64,000 bases of DNA from Orobanche coerulescens (lineage: Eukaryota; Streptophyta; Magnoliopsida; Lamiales; Orobanchaceae), in contig CM065816.1 in assembly GCA_033398695.1 (NCBI GenBank), positions 128,809,358 to 128,873,357 of the forward strand, in the 5' to 3' direction. The position numbers and the translations under genes were made by a program. This document shows positions 10,095 through 20,171 of the stretch, one piece after another. The stretch's first letter is position 1. Each line of letters starts with the position of its first letter. The notes below the pieces were generated by a model that searched no databases, was not told where the DNA came from, and saw nothing but the letters and a program-made list of their open reading frames with translations.

Positions 10095-11534
10095 AGAGTC
10101 CAAGGACAACTGTGCGTGATGGAAATAACTTCATCATTAATCGAAGAAATCAAATCTATGCAGATAGATGATCCCCTGATGATTCGGTTACGTGATGAAG
10201 TGGTCAAAGGGAAGGCCCCCGGATTCGTAATTCATGACGATGGAGTTTTGAGATTTCAGAACCGACTCTGCATTCCCGATGTCAATATTCTGAAACAGAC
10301 GATTATGAAGGAAGCTCACAGCTCGCCCTATTCTATCCACCCAGGCACCAGTAAGATGTATAAGGACTTGAAGCAGAATTTCTGGTGGGGCAACATGAAG
10401 AAAGATGTAACTGACTATGTTTCGAAATGCTTGACTTGTCACCAAGTTAAGATCGAGCATCAACGATCTGCCGGAATGTTGAAGCCGCTCCCGATTCCTG
10501 AATGGAAGTGGGAGGACATATCAATGGACTTTATCACTAGTATGCCGAGAACCAAGACAGGAATGAACATGATTTGGGTGATAGTTGATCGTTTAACCAA
10601 ATCAGCTCATTTTCTAGGCATTAAGGACACGTGGGGACCAGAGAGGTTGGCACGAGTATTTATTTCAGAGATAGTCCGACTGCATGGTACGCCGAAGACC
10701 ATTATTTCTGATCGAGATGGCCGTTTTGTATCTCATTTTTGGAAAGCAGTTTATAAGGCCTTGGGGAATGAATTGAACTTCAGCACAGCTTATCACCCGC
10801 AGACTGACGGACAATCCGAGAGGACCATTCAAACGGTGGAAGACATGCTAAGGGCCAGTGCCTTAGATTGGTCAAACGATTGGGAAGTTCATCTACCGTT
10901 GATTGAATTTACGTACAACAATAGTTGGCATGCTTCCATTAAGATGGCACCGTTTGAGGCATTATACGGGAGGAGATGCAGATCGCCCCTATGTTGGGAC
11001 GATTCATCAAACTTGATCGGGAAAGAACCAGAGTTGATCGAACAGACTCGATAGAAGATAGCCTTGATTCGTGAAAGGATGTTGACCGCCCAGAGTCGAC
11101 AGAAATCTTATGCAGACGTACGCCGTCGCCCATTGGAGTTCAGTACTGGAGACGACGTACTTTTAAAGGTTTCTCCTACTCGGGGAACCTTTCGTTTTGG
11201 AAGGAAAGGAAAGCTGAGTCCGAGATATATCGGACCATTCGAGATCCTTGACAGAATTGGAGAGTTGGCATACAGATTGGCATTACCGCTGTCATTGAGC
11301 CATGTTCATAATGTGTTCCACGTATCCCAGTTATGGAGATATATACCGTATCCTAGTCATGTCATTGAATTCGGCGAGATCGAAGTCGCTCAGGATGGAA
11401 CGTTTGAAGAAAGACCAGTCAAGATACTCGAGAGTCGAGTTAAGTAGTTGAGGAACAAACCAATCATTTTGGTCAAAATTCAATGGTCATGCCATGGAGT
11501 GGAAGAAGCCACATGGGAAACGGAAGATGGCATG
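10095..11534 (+). pseudogene. Element A pol, second half: integrase and chromodomain, cut by element B
   Basis: Integrase shows the HHCC zinc motif (HSSPYSIHPG ... CLTCHQVK), core Asp residues in DFITS and ISDRDGRF, and the downstream Glu within SERTIQTVEDML. A stop at 11052-11054 separates it from the C-terminal region with SPRYIGPFEIL and HNVFHVSQL. Another stop at 11445-11447 replaces the Gln found in E and F. The chromodomain ends at 11534 inside ATWETEDGMK because element B inserted here; the last eight residues resume at 15878. Confidence 0.9.
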
Positions 11535-11920
11535 AAGTAATGATGAGTCGATTTTTAATCGTCTCATTCTGTTCTATCGAGTCGCACTTTCGTTTGTTTT
11601 CGAGTGTTTTTGCCCTTTTTATGCATGGTATGTTGTGTTTTTGTTTTGTAGGTATCCGGACGAAGATTGTGGTTAAATTTGCGCTTTTATGGCCAATATT
11701 GGAGTTTATGACGATCAAGAGCGAGAACGAGGCCTAAAACGATGAAGATTGAAGCACTACCTGTCGTATTTTCTAATTTCCAGATTTATTACTTCGAATC
11801 AGGATGTGTTCTATATATGTATGGATTTCTCATGAAATCAGCTTCGCAACGGTATATCATACGCTAAATTCCGAGGTATATTTAGGGACATATAGCTTCT
11901 AGACCACGGGCTGTATCACA

Positions 11921-12093
11921 GGACACGGCCGAGTCTGCTGTCCAGAGAGTTTTTGCATTTTCTGGGACACTTGGACACGGCCGAGTCTGCTGTCCAGAGA
12001 GTTTTTGCATTTTCTAGAGCAGTTGGACACGACCGAGTCTGCTGTCCAGAGAGTTTTTGCATTTTCTAGAGCAGTTGGACACGGGCCGTGTCA
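11921..12093 (+). repeat. 52-bp tandem repeat with GACACGG palindromes (element B 5' LTR)
   Basis: Units start with ggacacg at 11921, 11973, 12025 and 12077, giving three full units and a partial. The last contains the perfect palindrome GACACGGGCCGTGTC (12078-12092). The array lies about 80 bp upstream of the TATA box. The same palindrome word occurs in the unrelated F/G LTRs. Confidence 0.85.
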
Positions 12094-12173
12094 CTTTTCG
12101 GTGCAAGTCCATTTATTTGACATTTTTACACGATTTGGAGCATTTTTCTTGGTTTTTTGGCTTTATAAAAAGG

Positions 12174-12181
12174 TGTTGGAG
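12174..12181 (+). promoter_or_regulatory. TATA box, element B 5' LTR
   Basis: TATAAAAA within ctttataaaaagg, just downstream of the palindrome array. The same box is at 15725-15732 in the 3' LTR. Confidence 0.6.
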
Positions 12182-13234
12182 ACCTTAAGATGTATTATTC
12201 AGATCTTGTGTGAGATATTTGGTGGAAAAACACATGATTTAGAGAGAGAAACACCAAAATAGGGAGAAAAGAGAGATTTTCATCATCTTCTTTGTAATTT
12301 CATCTTGAAGAAAAATACATTTTGTGAGTGAATATTATTCCTTGTACCATTTTTTTGTGAGTTCTTTAAGGAAGATCATCAAACCTTCATCGGGAATTCG
12401 ATTTCGGCATTTACAAGGGAAGTTTCTACCATGGTTTGTTTTACAATTTCTATTATTATTGTTGAAATAATCATGAGTAGCTAATCATTTCATATGGGTT
12501 TTTAGATTGAGCCATACACATGTTATCGATTGTTAGTTTCTATTGATTTGCCGGGTAAAGTTTGGGATTGTTTTTCTTGTTCGTTCTTCGCATAAGAACT
12601 TTTGATTTAGATCATCAAACATATTTCACAGTTGTTATTATTATTCAAAATGAGGGTTTTTATCGGTCTTCGCCATCAAACGGTCCGGTAGAAGTGATTG
12701 TAAATGTTCTCGTACTTTTTCACGCAATCTTTTAACGATTTACCTCATCAAAAGTAGTCGGTTAATTGATTGTTAGTTAGGGATTCATCCCCATCAAAGG
12801 AGTGTCTCTTATTTTCGTTAAGGACAATCGTGATTTTTAGAATTACCGCCATCAAACGGATTTCTTTTAATCGTGAGCAATCGATAATTCCAAACCTTAT
12901 TTATTTGAGTATCGGAACTAATAATTGATTACGTGTGTGTCGGTGATTCTAAATTCCCATATCATTCTCATTATTGTAATCTCTCAATTATCCGACCATT
13001 AATTTGGTATTTTTAACGCTTAGTTTATTTTAATTTTATGCGTTAGTATTGTAATCCAATCGAACCAATGATGTATTTTAATTTATTATACGTTTGTTCA
13101 TTCAACTATTTTCCAAACAATATCGAAATTTAAATCGTTTCCAATTCCTCGAGAGATCGACCTCGGAGTTACTTGCCGCTTCCTACAAAAGCGATTCGTA
13201 CACTTGTGAGTATATAATTTGTCCATCAAGTTTT

Positions 13235-13252
13235 TGGCGCCGTTGCCGGGGA
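13235..13252 (+). promoter_or_regulatory. Primer binding site, tRNA-Asp type (element B)
   Basis: TGGCGCCGTTGCCGGGGA, the classic primer site of Athila/Tat elements. It fixes the end of the 5' LTR at about 13228. Confidence 0.88.
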
Positions 13253-15117
13253 AATCACGTCACTTATTCTTCACGTCACTTATTCTTCAAGAAAAAAAAT
13301 TCATGGTGACAATCATAATGAAAATTGAAATGGTGACAAAAGCGGTCACAATGGAAATCCATGGAACCACTATCCATATCCTGACAAAGGAAAACGAGCG
13401 AAAAATGACGAGCTATGTGGATGGACCTGGCGCATTTCCATTTAATCCCGGATAGAAGAATCCGAAGAAGTCGAGCTAAAGACTATAAAAAAGCGCTGCT
13501 TGGGAGGCAACCCAAGGGAGTTTTTTTTTTAATTTTTATCGCTTTTATTATTATTATTATTATTGCATTGATTTTGTTTTTGTCTGTGGCGTGTGTAGGT
13601 AATCTAATAAGGAGGGTATTTATGGGAGGAAGAAGCCTAACCTATTGAAAGTTGAGACCTGAGCACAAAAGCATGGTGGCCCGCGATCAAAAACCACACT
13701 TCTTAATCCGGTAGATTTATTTTCTTTCTTTTTAATTTGCATTTTTACATTTTTCCTGACTTAATCTTTTTGCTTGGGGACAAGCAAAGGTTTAGGTTTG
13801 GGGAGGTGCAACTTCTTCGATTTTTATTTGCTTTTAGTTTGCGTGATGTTTGTTTCCTTTCTTTATTTTTTTTCTTGCGTGATGTCGTAGTTGGATTATA
13901 ATAACCTTGTTAACTTTTGGGTATATGGATGATTAATCGTGTTTGTACTTGACTCGTGGAGTTTTATAAATCTAATTGATTATTTGGCCTTGCGTGCGAA
14001 TGTATAGTTTTGGTTACTTGATTTGACGTGTAAGGAATGAGTATGGTAGTCCAAAAGCCGTGAGTTCTTGTGCCTAATTGAACCGTTCACTTTTAGCGGT
14101 AAAATTCTTTCATGTGTAATTTCTCTTCTTATGGATTGTATTATTTAGAACTTGCATGATTCTGTCGGATGATGTGTTGATATTTACATATACGAGAAAT
14201 GATTAGGGCTGCCCATATTTTTGTCTTGAACCTACTTATCTTAAAATACCCACCATTTCATATCAATATCCTTTGCTAGCCCCGTTGATCCTTTAGCCGT
14301 AATTTTGTTCGAAAAACCCGCATCTTATAGCTCCATATCCAAAAGCCATAACTTACCCAAGTATTGGTCCTTGTAAGAGCATGAGAGGGTATATTTGAAA
14401 AATGAAGGTGTGCAAAGTTTGTGGTGTATAGAGGCAAGAATCTTCTCTCCCGTTCCCCTGAAAATAATAAGCCCCACAAAAAAAAATGTGATCCTAATAA
14501 TGGGATAGAAAATATAAGGGAGGAGAGGAGTGAGCCTAAGAAAAACAAAAGGAAATTCATTGGGTTGTGAGAAATAGGCCAATATCAAAAGAATTGCGCT
14601 TAACAAGGCCTAGAAAAAAAATATATATATACGGGAGAATTGAAGTAGAATGATCGCTTTGAGTGTTTATTTCATATATGTGAGGATCGTATATGCTCTA
14701 CTTGGACTGAACTTATAACTACTAGCCAAATTTTCCCAACCTGAGCCACAGCCCCATTACAACCAAAACTAAGACCCTATGACTCGTGTTTCATGAATAT
14801 TGATACGATTGATGAAAAGAAGAAGTGCAAGCATATAGTAGAACTTTCCATTCGAATCGAGTTGAGCGTATTGACCTATCTTAACACTTGAGAGATGAGT
14901 GAATCGATAAAATTCCGTGAGGGAATACTAAGACTTGATTTCTTGCATGTTAGATTAAGTGTCATTGCTATCTATTCATTTGTGAGTTTATGCTTTCATG
15001 ACGAGTTACGAGACTTCACGATACTTTTACATTCCCGATTGATTGTATGTATACCCGATGATTAATTTGATTATTCAATACTTCTCGTTTTCTTTGTCGT
15101 GTGTTTTATTTATTTTT
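13253..15117 (+). other. Element B interior, non-coding remnant
   Basis: Begins with an 18-bp tandem duplication (cacgtcacttattctt twice, 13255-13290). A short Asn/Gly/His-rich in-frame stretch (13300-13460) may be a gag remnant. A conserved 3' motif containing gcttgggaggcaacccaag (13498-13516) precedes an (ATT)n tract (13548-13563). The PPT-like phrase ttgcttggggacaagcaaag appears first at 13771 and again at 15118, so the last 1.3 kb lies between two PPT-like blocks. No protease, RT or integrase. Confidence 0.7.
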
Positions 15118-15154
15118 TGCTTGGGGACAAGCAAAGTTTAGGTTTGGGGGGATT
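15118..15154 (+). promoter_or_regulatory. Polypurine tract of element B
   Basis: A gcttggggacaagcaaag block followed by a purine-rich tttaggttTGGGGGG run directly before the LTR start TGATGAG at 15155. Confidence 0.75.
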
Positions 15155-15872
15155 TGATGAGTTGATTTTTGATCGTCTCATTATGTTCTATCGAGTCGCA
15201 CTTTCATTTGTTTTCGAGTGTTTTTTCCCTTTTTATGCATGGTATGTTGTGTTTTTGTTTTGTAGGTATCCGGACGAAAATTGTGGTTAAATATGCGCTT
15301 TTATGGCCAATATTGGAGTTTATGACGATCAAGAGCGAGAACGAGGCCTAAAACGATGAAGATTGAAGCACTACCTGTCGTATTTTCTAATTTCCAGATT
15401 TATTACTTCGAATCATGATGTGTTCTATATATGTATGGATTTCTCATGAAATCAGCTTCGCAACGGTATATCATACGCTAAATTCCGAGGTGTATTGAGG
15501 GACATATGGCTTCTAGACCACGAGCTCTATCACAGGACACGACCGAGTCTGTTGTCCATAGAGTTTTTGCATTTTCTAGAGCAGTTGGACACGGCCGAGT
15601 CTGCTGTCCAGAAAATTTTTGCATTTTCTAGAGTAGTTGGACACGGGCCGTGTCACTTTTCGGTGCAAGTCTATTTATTTGACATTTTTACACGATTTGG
15701 AGCATTTTTCTTGTTTTTTTGGCTTTATAAAAAGGTGTTGGAGACCTTAAGATGTATTATTCAGATCTTGTGTGAGATATTTGGTGGAAAAACACATGAT
15801 TTAGAGAGAGAAACACCAAAATAGGGAGAAAAGAGAGATTTTCATCATCTTCTTTGTAATTTCATCTTGAAG
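15155..15872 (+). repeat. Element B 3' LTR, truncated
   Basis: 718 bases matching the first part of the 5' LTR, then an abrupt return to codons of element A. The final 0.9 kb is missing. Its 52-bp array has two units plus a partial (15535-15656), one fewer than the 5' LTR. Confidence 0.85.
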
Positions 15873-15877
15873 AAGTA

Positions 15878-15940
15878 CAGATATCCAGAGTTATTTTCGT
15901 CTTGAATTTCGGGACGAAACTCCTTTTTAGTAGGAGAGTA
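15878..15940 (+). other. Element A: last codons of pol, pre-PPT hairpin and polypurine tract
   Basis: Codons RYPELFSS and a TGA stop (15902-15904) are followed by the hairpin TTTCG/CGAAA (15907-15919) and a tract ending agtaggagagta immediately before the LTR at 15941. The same stop-hairpin-PPT arrangement occurs in E, F and G. Confidence 0.8.
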
Positions 15941-16096
15941 TGTAATATCCGGATTTATTATTGTGTATTTTCATCTGTATTCGAACCCTGTATTATTCGG
16001 ATTTGTGATCTCAATAATTGGAGTATGATATTTCTCACATTGGTATCTTTGTACATAAGTATATCGTCATGCAAAATTTCTCATGCGAACTCGTGA

Positions 16097-16321
16097 TAGC
16101 GCACGCTAAGAATGTAGCTTAACGCGCGCTATCGACTACAACTAGCGCACACTACGAATGTAGGATTTGCATGCGCTAGGCAGTCAATTATTGAGCTAGG
16201 CGGCTAGCACATACGCCAGCCGGGACATGGGTCCGGATAAGATTCCCGCTGATGAACCTGGACAAATTTGGAGTTAACGCTTATTAGCGTGCGCTAAGAA
16301 ATGTATGGTAGCGTGCGCTAA
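16097..16321 (+). promoter_or_regulatory. Promoter-proximal palindrome array, element A 3' LTR
   Basis: Copies of TAGCGNNCGCTA-like palindromes, such as tagcgcacgcta at 16097 and ttagcgtgcgctaa near 16284, end about 20 bases before an A/T-rich TATA-like box. Confidence 0.75.
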
Positions 16322-16340
16322 TCACCTATTTTGCAGAAAC

Positions 16341-16350
16341 TTTATTTAAA
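16341..16350 (+). promoter_or_regulatory. TATA-like box, element A 3' LTR
   Basis: tttatttaaa followed by ggacaat, at the position where the other LTRs have a better TATA after their palindrome array. Confidence 0.4.
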
Positions 16351-17185
16351 GGACAATACTCCATTTCTACTTATTTTCCTCCATTGTTCTTCGTTCCTTA
16401 GAAGTCCAGAGAGCTTTTCTTACTCCTTAAACACATACAAATCCGCCTTACTTGATCATTAAATATTATAGAGTGCTTATACTTGATCATTGAGGAAGAA
16501 TTCACCTTGAAGTGACACTCAAGCAACCGGAGCTGGATTCTACCTTTTTAGATCAGTGATTTCTTCATTAAAGGTATGTTAATTCTATCTCCAACTCTAG
16601 ATTCGTGTTATGAACAATAAGATGATCATGCTAGCAAAATATTGAGTTCCATTGGTGAATTATTCAACAAATATCATGTTTAGAAGATTGGAATAATTAT
16701 ACTTATGATATTGTCGTTAGAATTTCGTGGTTGGAATCCTAGTACGTCAAATGATGAGAGGAACATTCTGAAGTTGATTATCCGTATGATTTATGTTGTT
16801 ATATTGATCATAAAATTGGAGGTGATATCACTTTTGGTTATAAGGACTTAAGGAAAGAAATCATCTTAGGAAGTATCCTTTCGTATAAGTTGGAATTGTT
16901 AGTTCACCTTCAAGATGAAGTCTGAATGTGAATTATGATAATAGAATCTAGTGCACCAAACCGGAGATCACCGAAATTCGCATGAGAATGATAATGAAGT
17001 TCGAATATAAGAGTTGTGATGATATTCTTTTCCTTGAAACCTCAAAGATGATTGAATTCATAAGATCATTCATAAGTTTATGAATATGACATGTAGACGG
17101 ATATCACACGTTAATCTCTGAGGAGTTTGTAAATTTCATCACAGTTAGAACTAGTCTGCTGCCCAAAAGTGAACTGCCATGCACG

Positions 17186-17405
17186 CTTAGCGTGCGCTAA
17201 GCTATGTGAATTAACGTACGCTAACGGGCTTATTTAGCATATGCTACGATTGAAACTTAGCGTACGTTAAGTCATCAGGCGAGTCAGTCGGCTGATCAGT
17301 GAGGTACTGACCGTGCATGGTTAGCGTACGCTAGGCTGTGTGTAATTGCGTGTGCTAACGAGTAGCCTTAACGTACGCTACATAGGATGCATAGCGTGCG
17401 TTAAG
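17186..17405 (+). promoter_or_regulatory. Second palindrome array, element A 3' LTR
   Basis: Counterpart of 5591-5813. One unit reads ttagcatatgctac (about 17233), where the 5' LTR has ttagcgtacgctac. Both CpGs have become CA/TG, as expected from deamination of methylated cytosine. Confidence 0.75.
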
Positions 17406-17930
17406 CAAACCAGACAGATTTCTTTTAAGAACTTCCGATCGTATTTTGGATTGTTAGATGTTCGTTCGACGTGAGATGAATTCTATATTATTTCTTTTGT
17501 TAAGGTTCGAGCTTGCTACGTGATTTATCGAAGGGGTGACCTTCGAGTATTTCGTTTTTCGTAGAAGTATCGTTCTTGTCTTCGAATCGAGGCAAGTACT
17601 CTAATTAGAATTGTTTATATTATGACAGCTATATTGTGATTGTATTGTGTATTATGTGTTGTGATTAAATGTCCACCATGCGTTGATCCGACGAGAATCA
17701 TCATGCAAATCTACAGCTGTGTGTGCTGGATCGTTGGACAGGTAATTCCACCATGCGTTGGTCCGACGGGATCATCATGGGAATCTACAGTTGTGTGCGC
17801 TGGATCGTTGGAATGCCATCAGTATGTTGAGACTGTTATGATGTGATATGTGTTGTTATTTCTCGTTGGAGAAACTTGTTATGATATAATTGTTGATTAT
17901 ACCACTGTTGTATGATTATTGTACTTGTAC

Positions 17931-17960
17931 TAGCATCGTTGTGCTAACCCCTTCGGGGGT
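17931..17960 (+). other. Twin hairpin, element A 3' LTR
   Basis: TAGCA/TGCTA (17931-17946) and ACCCC-TTCG-GGGGT (17947-17960), identical to the 5' LTR copy. Confidence 0.75.
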
Positions 17961-18311
17961 GAACATTTGTTTATGTTCAGGATCCAGGAGAGCGGGGAAA
18001 CAACCACTGAAGTTGCATGACAACGAGGGTGCAGAGTGATGTTCCGGCCGGGTTTAATTGTCTGTGTTTGGTTATTTTTAATAAGTACTCGAGTACGTCG
18101 TCAGTTTGTGATGTTTGGATTTTGGTGATGTATTAATAACTCTTCATTTGGGTATTTGTATTCTCGGTATTGAACTAGAAATGTTGTATTTTATTTCAGT
18201 GATTTCATAAGTTGGTATCTGTTATTGTGTTTTCATTTCTTCAACCTTGTAAATTCTTATGTAAAGGATTTACGGCGCTGTAATATTCCTGAATATATCG
18301 GGGGTGTTACA

Positions 18312-18540
18312 TTTATCATGTTTATGGTATTCTCAGTTGTTTGATCCTTCGTTGATCATATTGGAATTTATCATGTTGATGATCTTTTCGGTTGCTTGAT
18401 CCTTCGTTGATCGTTTTGGAGTTTATCATGTTGATGGTATTCTCGGTTGTGGTTGACCTTTGGTTGGTCATATTTGAGATTATCATGTCGATGATATTGT
18501 TGGTTGATTTCTTGGTTGATCATCGTTATTGATCGTATGA
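18312..18540 (+). repeat. 55-57-bp tandem repeat in element C LTR
   Basis: Four units begin tttatcatg or attatcatg at 18312, 18367, 18422 and 18479, and contain ggttg.ttgatcctt. The same array is at about 24508-24790 in the 3' LTR, with an extra upstream unit. Confidence 0.8.
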
Positions 18541-19470
18541 ACATTCGGACTTTGCGTTGATGTTTCGGGACTTGTTGCCATTGTTTTGGGCAGTTGTTTC
18601 AAAGATGTATTGTGTATTACTGGTTTTTATCATGATTGATAATCATTTATCATGATTGAGATTTGATTGTGTCATCCGACGGACAAGATTTGGCACGAAT
18701 ATTCCACACTTATGAGTTATGATGATGTTATGGAAATTTTTGGTATTGTTTGGATACAGTACATAGGTTTGGATTTAGTTTCATTTCGTCATTTGAGAAT
18801 GCGAGATGTGATTATGGTAATGATTGATTTGATATGGATTACCATGAGTTTGTAAGGTTGTGATGGTGAAATTACAGCGGTAGTATTTTTATTTTGTAAT
18901 TACATTGGTATGTAATTATTTATGAAGATGTGATCGTTATCATTGTTGAGTATTATGGCTAACCCCGTCGAGGACTTTATTTTGAGGTACTCGGAGATCG
19001 AGCTTATAGCAGTAGTGAAAAAGATGAGCTTCCCGGATGATACTGGCTATGGCGTGTATTTGGGAATCGTGTACTTTGAATGTGTATTATATTCCGATGC
19101 AAATGTATTTCTACTGTGTTTATATCAACCGCGTGTGTAAATTAAAATGGCCTTTTGGTATTTTGCAAACTTAGGTTTGTTTCATATAACCGATTCCCTG
19201 AACTATTTTGTTGGTATATGAAGGCGGTGGCTTAACGAACATTTTGAAACTGTCGAGTTTTGGCATTTTGACATTGAAGTTTTAAATGGAATTTTTATGA
19301 TGGTATTTGGAAAAGAGATTTTTGGAGAGTATTCGAGTATTTGAAATATATTACCGTCTTTGCCCTCTTCTCGTGTTTGAAATGATTGTGAAAATGATTT
19401 TTAGCCTTGTGGGTTCCAGCGTGGGACCCACAACGCTGTAATATCTCCGGATGGGTTTGAGAGTGTTACA
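18312..19470 (+). repeat. Element C 5' LTR, right-hand part
   Basis: 18312-19364 aligns with 24565-25598; the final part ends GAGTGTTACA. The left part is absent because element A abuts here, probably inserted into this LTR. A stretch at 18940-19140 holds one small ORF that is also present, altered, in the other LTR; I do not regard it as a gene. Confidence 0.82.
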
Positions 19471-19475
19471 GAAGA

Positions 19476-19487
19476 TGGTATCGGAGA
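19476..19487 (+). promoter_or_regulatory. Primer binding site of element C
   Basis: TGGTATCGGAGA, five bases after the LTR end. Matches the iMet type with one extra mismatch at its end. Confidence 0.75.
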
Positions 19488-20135
19488 CTAGATTTTGTGA
19501 AAACTCGGGTATGTGTGTTATGTGGTTCTATCGACGTAGTAATAGCGTGATGTTTGTGAAGATAGATTTCTGACTATTTTGAAATCGTGATATTTTGAAA
19601 TTATAATATTTTTGAGTACTCTCTTAGTTATGTATGTATTTAAGGATTGTTTGGTGTTTCCGACACTGATGAGGCAAAGAGTGTCGCTGGTGCCGTAGTC
19701 ATGAGTAATGGACGGCTCCAATCGGGAAGTGGACGCCGGTACGAGGCACGTGTCAATGAGCGGCTTTCAATGTAGCGTGGAACGCTTGTGATACGGGCAT
19801 GTGCCAAGGAGCGGCTCATGCGCTCTAGATTATGAAGACACGACATCATAAATTCCACATGAAACTAGACAATGCTCTTAACTGAAACTCGATCTTGGTG
19901 GAGATCAAAAAAATTTTCAATTTGTGACTAATTGAGAAAATTACCAATTTTTGGGTATTGGTATTTTATTATGTTGAGACTTTGAAAGTGGAGATATATG
20001 TCAGTATCATGGGAGATCATTGACTTCACGAACCTGTAAGTAAATTGTTTTGGTTATTCGATTGTGACAATGATTGCTTACCTTTGATGATTTTGTATTT
20101 GCTGGTTTGAGCTCTTGTTTGTGACAGGATGGCAA
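19488..20135 (+). other. Element C interior, no protein-coding content
   Basis: About 650 bases. A GC-richer block at 19650-19850 contains related phrases with gagcggct at 19752 and 19811. No gag or pol motif in any frame. It ends with the pre-PPT hairpin GTTTCG/CGAAAC at 20136-20151. Confidence 0.7.
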
Positions 20136-20171
20136 GTTTCGAGGACGAAACTTATTTTAAGGATGGTAGTA
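20136..20171 (+). promoter_or_regulatory. Pre-PPT hairpin and polypurine tract of element C
   Basis: GTTTCG (20136-20141) pairs with CGAAAC (20146-20151). A taaggatggtagta tract follows immediately before the LTR start TGTAATGTCC at 20172. Confidence 0.7.

Larger units (their letters stand above)
11541..13228 (+). repeat. Element B 5' LTR
   Basis: Starts TGATGAG and ends TCCATCA seven bases before the primer site. Its first 770 bases match 15155-15872 closely; the remaining 918 have no counterpart because the 3' LTR is truncated. The second half contains several catcaaa motifs typical of Tat-type LTRs. Confidence 0.8.
11541..15872 (+). mobile_element. Element B: Tat/Athila-lineage LTR element without coding capacity, nested in A
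   Basis: It has a long 5' LTR, a primer site complementary to the tRNA-Asp 3' end, about 1.9 kb of interior with no pol, a polypurine tract and a 3' LTR cut short. Host codons continue exactly across it: ...GMK before and RYPELFSS after, with aagta at 11535-11539 and again at 15873-15877. That is the expected 5-bp duplication, give or take one base. Confidence 0.85.
5261..18311 (+). mobile_element. Element A: Ty3/gypsy chromovirus (Tekay/Del-like), decayed
   Basis: Order: truncated 5' LTR, tRNA-iMet-type primer site, gag, protease, RT, RNase H, integrase, chromodomain, polypurine tract, full 3' LTR. The integrase-chromodomain order and the HNVFHVSQL segment place it among Tekay-type chromoviruses. 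Element B interrupts the end of pol and the CACTA interrupts the 5' LTR. At least seven in-frame stops and three frame breaks make it non-autonomous. Its closest relative in the window is element E (same proteins and LTR architecture). Confidence 0.92.
15941..18311 (+). repeat. Element A 3' LTR, full length (2371 bp)
   Basis: TGTAATATCC...GGGTGTTACA, with inverted ends. Contains two palindrome arrays, a TATA-like box between them, an 85-bp tandem repeat and the twin hairpin. The next five bases, tttat, would be the target duplication; the partner copy is outside the window. Confidence 0.92.

Noticed and set aside
18943..19140. 65-aa ORF in the C LTR with a relative at 25199-25447
   Set aside because: The two LTR copies differ in length and frame after a few codons, and there is no known motif.
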